A stretch of DNA of 64,000 nt from positions 101,956,278 through 102,020,277 of the forward strand of contig CP136069.1 in assembly GCA_032622095.1 (NCBI GenBank), given 5' to 3'. Made by a program: the position numbers and the translations under genes. The stretch comes from Siphonodentalium dalli (taxonomy: Eukaryota; Mollusca; Scaphopoda; Gadilida; Siphonodentaliidae). This document shows, in pieces, positions 1 to 9,454 of this stretch (within the stretch, counting starts at the first letter, position 1; each line of letters begins with the position of its first letter). The notes under the pieces were generated by a model, which did not search any database, was not told the DNA's origin, and saw only the letters and a program-made list of their open reading frames with translations.

Positions 1-1173
1 GTGACCCTTCTGATGGGGTCATCCGAAGTACCATCTGGGGTTCTTATAAAGGTTCCCCGAAGAACCATGTGGGGATATATTATGGTTCCCTTAAGAACCC
101 TGTTCTGTTATGAACGTGTACACCATCCAGCCCGAGTGTACGAGCATGGCGGAATATGCATTATAGCTATAGGTAGAAAACTAAGAATTCGAATTATGTT
201 ATATGGAGTATGGGTTAACGCATTGGGTGTGCGGTATTGATGTTGTCGATGCCGAATAACGATGGGTGCTGTATCGCAGAACACCTGCTTAGGCGAAGAA
301 CCACCAATATCAATATATATATATACATGTACATGTCTACTGAATATCTGTCTTTAAAATAAAATAATTTGCACTGGTTTTAAGAACAATTATTTTTTGC
401 GATTTTTTTTTATCTGTTGGTCCAGGTTATCTTATAATGGCTCTTAAAGCTCCATAAAGTGACGAAATGCTCGATGAATTGTGAGAATAAGCTTCCATTT
501 TTCAAATTTGTGCGTTTTCAGCTCCAAGATGAGTGCATGGTGATAAATTTGGACTTGTTGTCAACGTTAGGATAATGTGGGGAACGATGCGACGCGGGGC
601 ATAATGCGACAGCCGGTCGTTAACATATATCTTTTATTCTTCCATGTCTGAAGAGTCAATATATAATCAAGCAAAATACATAGAATATAAATAAGGAATT
701 ACACAAACATTTCATGCACAAACACAGAGACACAGGACATTAATATAAATGGACACACACATATATAGTGGCATGAAACCCGTAATAATGAACTAATGTC
801 TATTGTCCCCGAACATCCAAAGGTTCCATATTTGAGCGGCTTCTCTTACCATAAAATCGACAATCTCCAGGACATCATCAGCGATGCCATGGAGAGAGTT
901 TGGGATATTATTATAGAGTAAAATACATAGGGTTTTAATTTTGATATAATTCTGAATCAACGAATTATCTCAGTAAGGTATGTCGGCCGATAAAGTATTG
1001 TATGACACAGTTTAAGGTCTGATTTCGATATATGTAAATATACATATATCACATAGTCATAAATGGAGGTGGTTATATACACCTACATAAACGTTCAATA
1101 ATTCTATTACAGGTTAGCCACTGTCGCGTATCATACTGTCTTACATAACTCGTGCATTAGATTTCACAAAGCC
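1..1173. other. Unassigned AT-rich noncoding DNA
   Basis: No convincing gene. Two near-palindromic motifs, GGTTCCCCGAAGAACC at 51-66 and GGTTCCCTTAAGAACC at 84-99, lie in a short stretch of repeated GGGGTTCT/AAGAACC phrases, which suggests the edge of a small repeat family. The open frame covering 1-240 has no protein-like features and is probably fortuitous. The 16-base phrase GGGGCATAATGCGACA at 596-611 recurs at 2322-2337. The rest is AT-rich, with short TA runs near 311 and 1035. Confidence 0.4.
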
Positions 1174-1337
1174 GTCAATGCGTATCGATGGTGTGGTATA
1201 TCAAGTATACGTCCTCAACGAATTCCAACATGCTAGTAATTGCACAATGAGAAAGTCAATGCGTATCGATGGTGTGGCATATCAAGTATACGTCCTCAAC
1301 GAATTCCAACATGCATAGTAATTGCATAATGAGAAAG
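1174..1337. repeat. 81-bp tandem duplication, two copies
   Basis: A segment beginning GTCAATGCGTATCGATGG at 1174 is repeated from 1255 with a few substitutions and small indels. It is noncoding, and the similarity of the copies points to a recent local duplication. Confidence 0.85.
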
Positions 1338-1639
1338 TAAAATTTCTTGTATCTGGGGTATTTGTGGCATGCTTTCCAAAGATGGGACATGTGTAGGTTT
1401 GTTTGGACGGTAGCGAAACGACCGAAGTCACTCTGTGTTGTTACAAGGTGTTGCCATTCGTTTCTAGAGTTGGACATCATTGCTTTGTTGTTAATCTCAC
1501 ATGCGAAATGACGGAGTAGAGGTACCCACATTTGGTGACCCGATTTTTGAATGGTTTATAACTTTCGGCAGGTCTTGTAAATGTAAAAACGAGAACATCT
1601 TACCACTACCACCAAAGCTATTATGCCTATTTTGGTACA

Positions 1640-2295
1640 GTAAGACGAGTGATATAGTAATTTGATCAGTTCTATGTGCACCGGTTATTCACATTCATTC
1701 ATACTGCGAACTTACAGAACTTTCAAAGACAATTATGACATAGAACCGTACCTGAGGCACGTTCGATTGTCCGCGACAAGAGAGATGTTCACTCGACTAC
1801 GTGTTAGCAATCATATTTTAGCTATAGAACAGGGTCGACACACGCAACCGAAGACGCCATTAAAAGACAGAATTTGTCACATGTGTGATAAACTTAAAGT
1901 TGAAACAGAAACAACATTTTATTATGGAATGCAGTGCGTACGCTGACTCTAGAAACGACTTGTTTAATATTGCTCAAAATTATAGCATAGATTTCATAAA
2001 CATGAGTGATGATCATAAGTTCATTTTTATAATGAAAAACAATGACAAACAAAACAAATAATCAATTTCGTGTGCAACATGGTCCGGTTATTCTTTCTAA
2101 AAAGACAGAATGTCAATATGGGGAAATAAACGTTGAAAGTATTAATTTATAATACTAATGATTATTTATCGTATGCCTATTACATGTATTTCATTTCAAT
2201 GTGTAACTTTTCATGTATTAACTGTTATTTGCAACTGCCTCCATTGGTGTATTGCAATAAATCATCTTATCTTATCTTATGTTATCTTATTGAGT
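1640..2295 (+). mobile_element. LINE 3' end: ORF2 C-terminus, 3' UTR and (CTTAT)n tail
   Basis: A 5'-truncated non-LTR retrotransposon on the + strand. It holds the extreme C-terminus of ORF2, then about 200 bp of AT-rich 3' UTR, then AATAAA near 2257 followed by a short (CTTAT)n tail at about 2265-2290. A simple-repeat tail directly after the 3' UTR is typical of CR1, L2 and related LINEs. The 5' boundary is not sharp and I saw no convincing target duplication. Confidence 0.7.
1662..2061 (+). pseudogene. LINE ORF2 C-terminal zinc-knuckle fragment, frameshifted
   Basis: The fragment codes for the tail of a LINE ORF2 protein, downstream of the reverse transcriptase. The first frame (1662-1946) contains a signature seen at the end of many invertebrate LINE ORF2 proteins: RLRVSNHILAIEQGRH, then a CxxC pair (ICHMC). 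A one-base shift near 1919 moves the reading into the next frame, which continues with the Cys of the second half of the knuckle and runs to a stop at about 2061. With the reverse transcriptase missing and the frame broken, it is not functional. Assignment to the LINE C-terminal domain is firm; the clade is not. A similar domain, on the other strand, lies at 55542-55990. Confidence 0.75.
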
Positions 2296-2573
2296 GAGAG
2301 GCATGTTGTCTGCATGGTTGTGGGGCATAATGCGACACTCGGGTGCAAACAGTACGAGAAAACGTTCTGATTAGGCATAATTTTGGCAAATCAAACCTGG
2401 AAAAATAAACCTTATCGTGACCTTCGTTCAAAAGAATAGAAATGAAAAAAACATATTCGATAACTCCTACAGGATTATTATGTTTTGCTAATATACTGTT
2501 CATTTCATTTCAGATAACTGTGGTCATTGTTTGAGACTGAGATTCACAATACAATATAGTTTAACAAACAAGT
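2296..2573. other. Short spacer between LINE tail and foldback element
   Basis: It contains the second copy of GGGGCATAATGCGACA (2322-2337) and otherwise plain AT-rich sequence. The last three bases, AGT at 2571-2573, are the candidate left target duplication of the next element. Confidence 0.4.
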
Positions 2574-4765
2574 TAGTCCAGGAGATATTGGTCGACCTCT
2601 TCACCCCCCACCCCCCAGGACTTAACTTCACCCCACTAATTTTCTTCCTTAAGGTCTCCTCTGATTTTGTTCACTTGTTAACAAGAAAAAAAAGTAGCCG
2701 CAGAGACTCCAGACAAGATGGCGTCCATCATGGCGGCCATTTTTTTTAAATGCACCAGGTCTCTTTGATCGCCATTATAGTAAAGATGATAGCACATGCG
2801 GTCTTGTTTTCCGCTTGATTCGTTATGCTAATATACAACCCTTACAAATTACCCAAAACTCCGACCCCAGAATCCAATATGGCGGCCAAGATGGCCTCCG
2901 AAATGTGAAAATATGCTATTTTTCTGACATGTTACCACCTTTCGTTTGTCTCTGTGGGAAAATGTTAGAATTTTTGCGTCATGTTATACATTTATCATAT
3001 AGAGGAGTCATTGGCGAATACATGGGGACCATAATATGCATTCATTGCGGGATATTTTTGTCCGATATCATGTTTTCCCAAATGCCGGTATCATAGGTCA
3101 AAGCCGAATCTCCGTTAATAACGCGATGTTATGTTTCGAATCAATGAATGTTATTGCTATTATAACAACACCCATGCATATATATTTGCAGGAGATACTC
3201 GAGCTAGGATTCCTCTTATACCTGAGTTGAGGAATATTTACCCAAATCCAAGATGGCGGCCAAAATGGCCACCAGAAATAAAAAATCGCCGAAAATCGCA
3301 GATTTTAACATCAGTGAGCATTATTGTCATGACAACTCCACACTTGCTTACTATTGTAAGTTGGGAACACTTAGGCGAAGAACTTTCCTTGTACCATATC
3401 CAAATAAAAGTCCCCCAAATCCAAAATCCGAAATTCCCTCATATTCACATCATTGGGCATTATTGTCGAGACAACTCCATCCATGCGTACAGTTGAGTTG
3501 GAAATACTGAGGTGAAGTAATTACCTTACATCTCATGCAAGAAATGGTTTTCCAAATCGAAGATGGCGGCCAAAATGGCGACCGAAATTTGAAAATAAGT
3601 CTACATTACTTTACTTTCTTAGGATGGGCGTTATTGTTTCGCGATTTCTACCCACCATTACATGTTGATATGTATGAATTATTCATTAGGGTTTGGCAAG
3701 TGATACTCACAGTCAATATCGCGGCCAAATGGCGGGCAGAAATTGAAAATAAGCCGATATTATCACATACTAATTTCAACTTTTTGTCATAATATTGATT
3801 TGTATAAACGAAACGGTACATAATATAAGCCATATATTAGTTCCAATGTAAGTCGTAGCCTTTTGGAAGGATGAAAACCCACAATCGCAATGTGGCATTT
3901 CAAAATCCATTCTCCACTAAGGGCTCATACTGGCCGTAACCGTATATAGGTGCGCCGAATAGTCATATTATGACTTCCAAGAATCAAAACAACAGTACCT
4001 GAGCTTATTCTGAATTGCCACATTCAGCATTATCTAGACTCGTTTCCGTCTCTTCGTCAGATTAATCTATCTCACTCACAACAACAGTTCAGTACTCTTC
4101 TTTGTAGGAGTGTGCCACTAATCGGAATGTTTCAAACAATACATATGCTGGTGTCCAGCTCACGTGTTGGTTTCGAAAGCTTGGAATTCTTAGCGAGCTT
4201 CATTCGTGGTATAGCTTATGGTATAATTCAGATGCTACATATGGGGTATATGCGTCATCTTTTGCGATACACTATACAGGTATTCGGTGACCTAATGGGG
4301 TTAACAACGTGTACAGCTGGTGATCTTCCAAAAGAGCCACTTCTCAATATATGGTTCATCAATTCACATACTCATCTAATGCACTGACGTACCCGGACAA
4401 CTTCTGTATATGGCTTCGAATGTTGAAAGCCCGATATTTGACGGATGCATTTCTGCTAAGGCGTAGAAGACCATAATGCATAATATATCCAAACTCCTTG
4501 AACATGATCATAAGAACAAGCTTGTTGGCGTCCAGCAATCGTCTCACCGAACATATCCAAGCAGATGATAACAATACACACGGTGCTAGTTTGTGGGTAT
4601 GTGTCATGATAGTGGAAATGAAATTGGACCATGACTGCACCGCCCCTTATTTTGTTATGTTTTAGATTCAGACATGATCTCATGTGTGGCTTTGCTTTCC
4701 TTGTATGCTAAGATTGTATGTCCCCATCCGTTTTGAAGCCGTTCCTAAACAACTGGACCAGGAGT
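2574..4765 (+). repeat. Left arm of foldback element 1
   Basis: The arm opens with the terminal inverted repeat and is largely built from degenerate units of about 155 bp that start with a variant of CCAAATCCAAGATGGCGGCC and contain a weaker CATTATTGTC..GACAACTCCA segment. ATGGCGG-type starts are visible near 2718, 2879, 3253, 3563 and 3720. One unit start, near 3412, has lost its GC-rich core, which the right arm keeps near 6590. From about 4020 the arm is non-repetitive and carries decayed open frames with counterparts in the other arm. The frames at 3131-3510 are by-products of the repeat, not genes. Confidence 0.8.
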
Positions 4766-5314
4766 ATGCCATTTGCTACTGCTGTATAAGCCCCACCAAG
4801 ACTGGGGTGTAGTCTTAAAGGCGATACCTTTGATAGTTGGTTGATATGTCATACTCACGCTGGGTGGTATGGTTCAAGAAAGTACAAATGCCATCAACAA
4901 AAGGGTGAAATGTTCAACGCGAAGAACATCCAGAGGAATGTTACGTTGATGAGCACTTGCATTCAGTTCAACAAACGTTGGTACACCAAGTGATTTCTTG
5001 GTAACATCACCATTTTCCTGCATGAGACATTAACTACTATATTCTAAAGTTATATATATATAAAGCTATATGATCATAAAGGTCGCGTTCCCCAACGGCC
5101 ACAGCCATTGCCATCGAGACTGTAAATTGTTCTTTAAATACATAGTGAAATAAATGCACCATAGTTACTGACATTTTCTTGAATAATACCGCCCACATAC
5201 TGACACTAACCCCGAGAGAGGATAACAAAACACGCATACATTCATGCTATAAAGACGTTATCCTTTAGTCCATCCGACTGTTTTGAGGGAGGCTAGCATA
5301 TTATTATCCAGACA
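4766..5314. other. Unpaired centre of foldback element 1
   Basis: About 550 bp that I could not align to either arm. It contains a short TA run near 5053 and no convincing coding sequence. It would form the loop of the hairpin. Confidence 0.5.
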
Positions 5315-7465
5315 AAAGTGTACGTAGTTGAATCAGAAAGGCTTCGAAACGGATGTGGAAATACAATCTTACCACACCAAATAAAACCGACACGCACGAC
5401 ATTCGATATCTTAAACATGCACCAGGTGTAGGGGTGGTGTATACAGTGGCCCATTTCATTCCCACTATCATGGCGCATGTCCACAAACTAGCACCGCGAG
5501 CATTGTTCTTCTCTGCTGGGAGATATTCGACGAGACAACTGCGGGGCGTCACACAGTTTGCTTCGGATAATGGTCAAGAAGTGTGGGTAGTCTGTACACT
5601 CGGGTCTTCTCCTTAGCAGATAGACATCTGTCCAAGGGAATGAGACAGCTAGCAACATTCGAAACACTGTCGAAGTTGTCCACATATGCCAATGCGTTCG
5701 CTGAGTTTGTGAGTTGACGAACCATTTATTGAGAAGTGACTAGTTAACTGGTTCGCCAGGTGTACATGTCGTTATCCCATGGGGTATGAGACACATACAT
5801 AGAGATGACCTGTAAGCTAGACACCGGAAAATGAATTGTTTGAAACGTTAAGATTAGAGGGACCCTACTCCCAGGAAGTGGTGAATACTTTGTCGGTGTG
5901 CGCGACCTAGATTTTTCAGACAAAGAAATGGAAGCTGGTCCAGATAATTATGGACGTGACGTGGCATATCAGAATCTGTTATCATGTAATTGTTCTGATA
6001 TAACTATTCGGCGCACCTACGCTTACGGCCATTATCGGCGCTAAGTGGAGACTGGATTTCGAAATGCCACATCGCGATATTAATTGTGGTGTTTCATATT
6101 TCCAGAAGGATACGAGCTATGTTATGCGTTTTGATACCTTTAAGTTAATTAGTAGATGGTTTATGTACAGTTTCGTCCATACATACCGATATTATGACAA
6201 AAAGTTGAAATTAATATGTGAAAATATCGATTTCTTTTCTATTTCTAGCCGCCAATTTAGCAGCGATATTGGCTGTGAGTATCAATTGCCAAACCCTAAT
6301 GAATACTTCATGTCACTATTCCATATCAACATGTAATGGTGGATAGAAATCGCGAAACAATAACGCCCATCGTAAGAAAGTAAAGTAATGTAGACTTGTT
6401 TTCAAATTTCGGTCGCCATTTTGGCCGCCATCTTCGATTTGGAAAACAATTTCTTGCATGAGATGTAATGTAATTACTTCACCTCAGTATTTACAACTCA
6501 ATTGTAAGCATGGGTGGATTTGTCTCGACAATAATGCCCAATGATGTGAATATGAGGGAATTTCGGTGATTTTTCAAAATCTGTCCGCCATTGTGGGCGC
6601 CATTTTGGATTTGGGGGACTTTTATTTGGATATGGTACAAGGAAAGTTCTTCGCCTAAGTGTTCCCAACTTACAATAGTAAGCAAGTGTGGAGTTGTCAT
6701 GACAATAATGCTCACTGGTGTTAAAATCAGCGATTTTCGGCGATTTTTTATTTCTGGTGGCCATTTTGGCCACCATCTTGGATTTGGGTAAATATTCCTC
6801 AACTCAGGTATAAGAGGAATCCTAGCTCGAGTATCTCCTGCAAATATATATGCATGGGTGTTGTTATAATAGCAATAACATTCATTGATTCGAAACATAA
6901 CATCGCGTTATTAACGGAGATTCGGCTTTGGCCTATGATACCGGCATTTGGGAAAACGTGATATCGGACAAAAATATCCCGCAATGAATGCATATTATGG
7001 TCCCCATATGTTCGCCAATGACTCCTCTATATGACAAATGTATAACATGACGCACAAATTCTAACATTTTCCCACAGAGACAAACGAAAGGTGGTAACAT
7101 GTCAGAAAAATAGCATATTTTCACATTTCGGCGGCCATCTTGGCCGCCATATTGGATTCTGGTGTCGGATTTTTGGCTAATTTGTAAGGATTATATATTA
7201 GCATAACGAATCGAGCGGAAAACAAGACCGCATGTGCTATCATCTTTACTATAATGGCGATCAAAGAGACCTGGTGCATTTAAAAAAAATGGCCGCCATG
7301 ATGGACGCCATCTTGTCTGGAGTCTCTGCGGCCACTTTTTTTTCTTGTTAACAAGTGAAAAATATTAGAAGAGACCTTAAGGAAGAAAATTAGTGGGGTG
7401 AAGTTAAGTCCTGGGGGGGGGGGGGGGGGGGGGGGTGCAGAGGTCGACCAATATCTCCTGGACTA
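5315..7465 (-). repeat. Right arm of foldback element 1
   Basis: Reverse complement of the left arm. The best-preserved part runs from about 6330 to 7465. A 23-base poly(G) run at 7413-7435 replaces the C-rich stretch of the left arm. In the inner part, the minus-strand frame at 5454-5507 parallels the plus-strand frame at 4570-4623 (NNARGASLWTCAMIVGMK against NNTHGASLWVCVMIVEMK). Both arms may therefore derive from one old coding sequence that now has stops and frameshifts. I do not recognise the protein. Confidence 0.78.
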
Positions 7466-7542
7466 AGTAGACATCGTTCTTATTTATGACCACAGATTTG
7501 TTTCTACAACTCCAATAAAACCGATTCGCCAACAACAACGCC

Positions 7543-7640
7543 ACCATGCCTGCAGTACAGTGTCCAATCGCCGGCTGCGCATACCTAACACCTAGACGAT
7601 GTAATAGTAGCCGCTCTAATCACCACCACAGTACAACGCA
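7543..7640 (+). pseudogene. Gag N-terminus of the gypsy relic
   Basis: The first 33 or so codons of gag, beginning MPAVQCPIAGCAYLTP, carry a CxxxxxC pattern and a histidine run near residues 28-30. The frame is cut by the insertion starting at 7644. It resumes in phase immediately after the second target-site copy (9455 onward), so the insertion entered an uninterrupted gag. The ATG at 7543 has a strong Kozak-like context. Confidence 0.7.
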
Positions 7641-7643
7641 TGT

Positions 7644-8101
7644 GGAATCACGGAACTAAATGGTTTCCCATAGGCGACAGTGTTAACGTTTCGGCCAAAT
7701 TCGCTGAATTGAAGCCTGAAGGCCATACCAGTGATGTTTACCCAGCTAGATTGACACCAGTTGATCACGAAAATGCAAGAAAAATCATAGGTCATGTGTT
7801 TACTTTTTAAAATAAATCCCCAAGTGTACGACAGGGCTATCTCACAGCCAAATTTGATCTGGAAAAACCCAGATCTACAACAGCTAGTTAAATACATTTC
7901 CCGCTCACAAAAATCCGTTCCCCCATTCATTCACCAGTTTAAATTATTTAGATATTATGTACAAATCAAATAAACGCGATGTCATCCTTTAATAACGTGT
8001 CGCATGTATCAGGTGAAGGTCATTCTTCAGTTACCTTCACCTTTAGGGTTCCACGGTGTACTCGCTCCCCGACTCTAGAACACATTTAGCTCCCTGATTC
8101 C
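7644..8101. repeat. Left 458-bp terminal direct repeat
   Basis: First copy of the LTR-like repeat. It contains an AATAAA at about 7967-7972, which could act as a polyadenylation signal if this is an LTR. The open frame read on the minus strand (7616-7930) occurs in both copies and has no protein-like features. Confidence 0.85.
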
Positions 8102-8992
8102 GATATATATGTATATGTGTGAATAACAGCGTTTCTTATAGTATTTTATCAAAATATAGACCTTACTGAAATCAAAAATGGATTATATCGAGCAGTAGTG
8201 GTTTATTTTTCCAATATGAGGCATCCTGAAAATTAGTGTCAATCCTCAAAATAAAGCAAAAAAATTTAGCTTTTTTTTCAATTTTACTAGCTAATGCATC
8301 TTGTATAACTGAAGTATGTCCTTATATACCGTAATATTACTAAATTGAAGAGGAAATGTTAATATACATTTTGAGAGGGATATATTGTCCAATTTTAAAC
8401 CCTTTTCATGCAGAATTTGGCAATTTATAATAAATATTTACCAAAATTAACAGAAAATATAAATTAAAAATATTTTAATAGCAATGTAAAGCAACCATAA
8501 GTCAATTTAAATATCGAAACATTATGATACAACATCAGACACAGCCTCAGGCATGAAATTTTACCAGATGGCAGGGCATACTGTCTGTTTAACAAAGCTG
8601 CCATGACAGTTTTGCACGACAGTAACTCTAGTGGTGATGTCATCACCCCCCCCCGACTTGGGGTGGGGCTACGGTCCCAGATAAGGCTACTGGGTGCCGG
8701 AAAAGCTTAATTGGGTCAAATGACACATTTTCCCAATGGGGGGGGGGGGGGGGCTAACACTCCTCAAAATTGTGGGGAGGGGGCTTAAGACCCCCTGACC
8801 CCCTAATGGTACCTGACATCCATGGAAAATTACCAGATTTATCACTTTCTCACTATCTACAGGGGAATCCATGCGTTTCTTCTTTAAATCTGTCCAAAAT
8901 GTGGTCATTTTCATTTGAAAATAAGAAAATATGGAAATAACAACTTATCATGGTGAGACGTGAAATTTCGTAAAATTCTAATTTTTCTTATA
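8102..8992. other. Noncoding interior of the LTR-like insertion
   Basis: 891 bp of AT-rich sequence with C-rich and G-rich patches at 8646-8655 and 8738-8753. No gag, protease, reverse transcriptase or integrase similarity is visible, so the element would depend on proteins supplied in trans. Confidence 0.6.
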
Positions 8993-9450
8993 GGAATCAC
9001 GGAACTAAATGGTTTCCCATAGGCGACAGTGTTAACGTTTCGGCCAAATTCGCTGAATTGAAGCCTGCAGGCCATACCAGTGATGTTTACCCAGCTAGAT
9101 TGACACCAGTTGATCACGAAAATGCAAGAAAAATCATAGGTCATGTGTTTACTTTTTAAAATAAATCCCCAAGTGTACGACAGGGCTATCTCACAGCCAA
9201 ATTTGTTCTGGAAAAACCCAGATCTACAACAGCTAGTTAAATACATTTCCCGCTCACAAAAATCCGTTCCCCCATTCATTCACCAGTTTAAATTATTTAG
9301 ATATTATGTACAAATCAAATAAACGCGATGTCATCCTTTAATAACGTGTCGCATGTATCAGGTGAAGGTCATTCTTCAGTTACCTTCACCTTTAGGGTTC
9401 CACGGTGTACTCGCTCCCCGACTCTAGAACACATTTAGCTCCCTGATTCC
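8993..9450. repeat. Right 458-bp terminal direct repeat
   Basis: Second copy of the LTR-like repeat, ending CTCCCTGATTCC directly before the second ATGT target copy. It differs from the first copy at two positions I could find (A to C near 9068 and A to T near 9206). Confidence 0.85.
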
Positions 9451-9454
9451 ATGT

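Larger units (their letters stand above)
2574..7465. mobile_element. 4.9-kb foldback (palindromic) DNA transposon
   Basis: The segment folds back on itself. The sequence from 2574 (TAGTCCAGGAGATATTGG) is found in reverse complement ending at 7465, and alignment continues inward to about 4765 on the left and 5315 on the right, leaving a central loop of roughly 550 bp. Direct AGT triplets flank it at 2571-2573 and 7466-7468, consistent with a 3-bp target duplication. Outer arms (2574 to about 3670 and about 6330 to 7465) are nearly identical, while inner arms are clearly diverged. No intact transposase is present, so it is probably non-autonomous or dead. The superfamily is unknown; terminus and duplication length match the element at 37994-46983. 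The palindrome is certain; the exact ends are likely. Confidence 0.8.
7644..9450. mobile_element. LTR-like insertion (458-bp terminal repeats) inside gag
   Basis: A 1,807-bp insertion with direct repeats of 458 bp at 7644-8101 and 8993-9450. By eye the repeats differ at only two positions. Each starts GGAATCA and ends TGATTCC, so the element has 7-bp inverted ends but lacks the usual TG...CA. The host sequence ATGT is duplicated at 7640-7643 and 9451-9454. The 891-bp interior has no protein-coding content, no obvious tRNA primer site and no clear polypurine tract. The structure resembles a non-autonomous LTR retrotransposon (TRIM-like). The low divergence of the repeats indicates a recent insertion compared with the decay of the surrounding pol. 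Confidence 0.82.

Noticed and set aside
3131-3510. Open frames shared by the two foldback arms (3131-3510 and 6491-6898)
   Set aside because: They run through noncoding 155-bp repeat units, overlap each other in different frames, and show no protein-like features.
7616-9279. Minus-strand frames of 104 and 122 codons with the same sequence
   Set aside because: They are the two copies of the LTR-like terminal repeat read on the minus strand; no known protein pattern.
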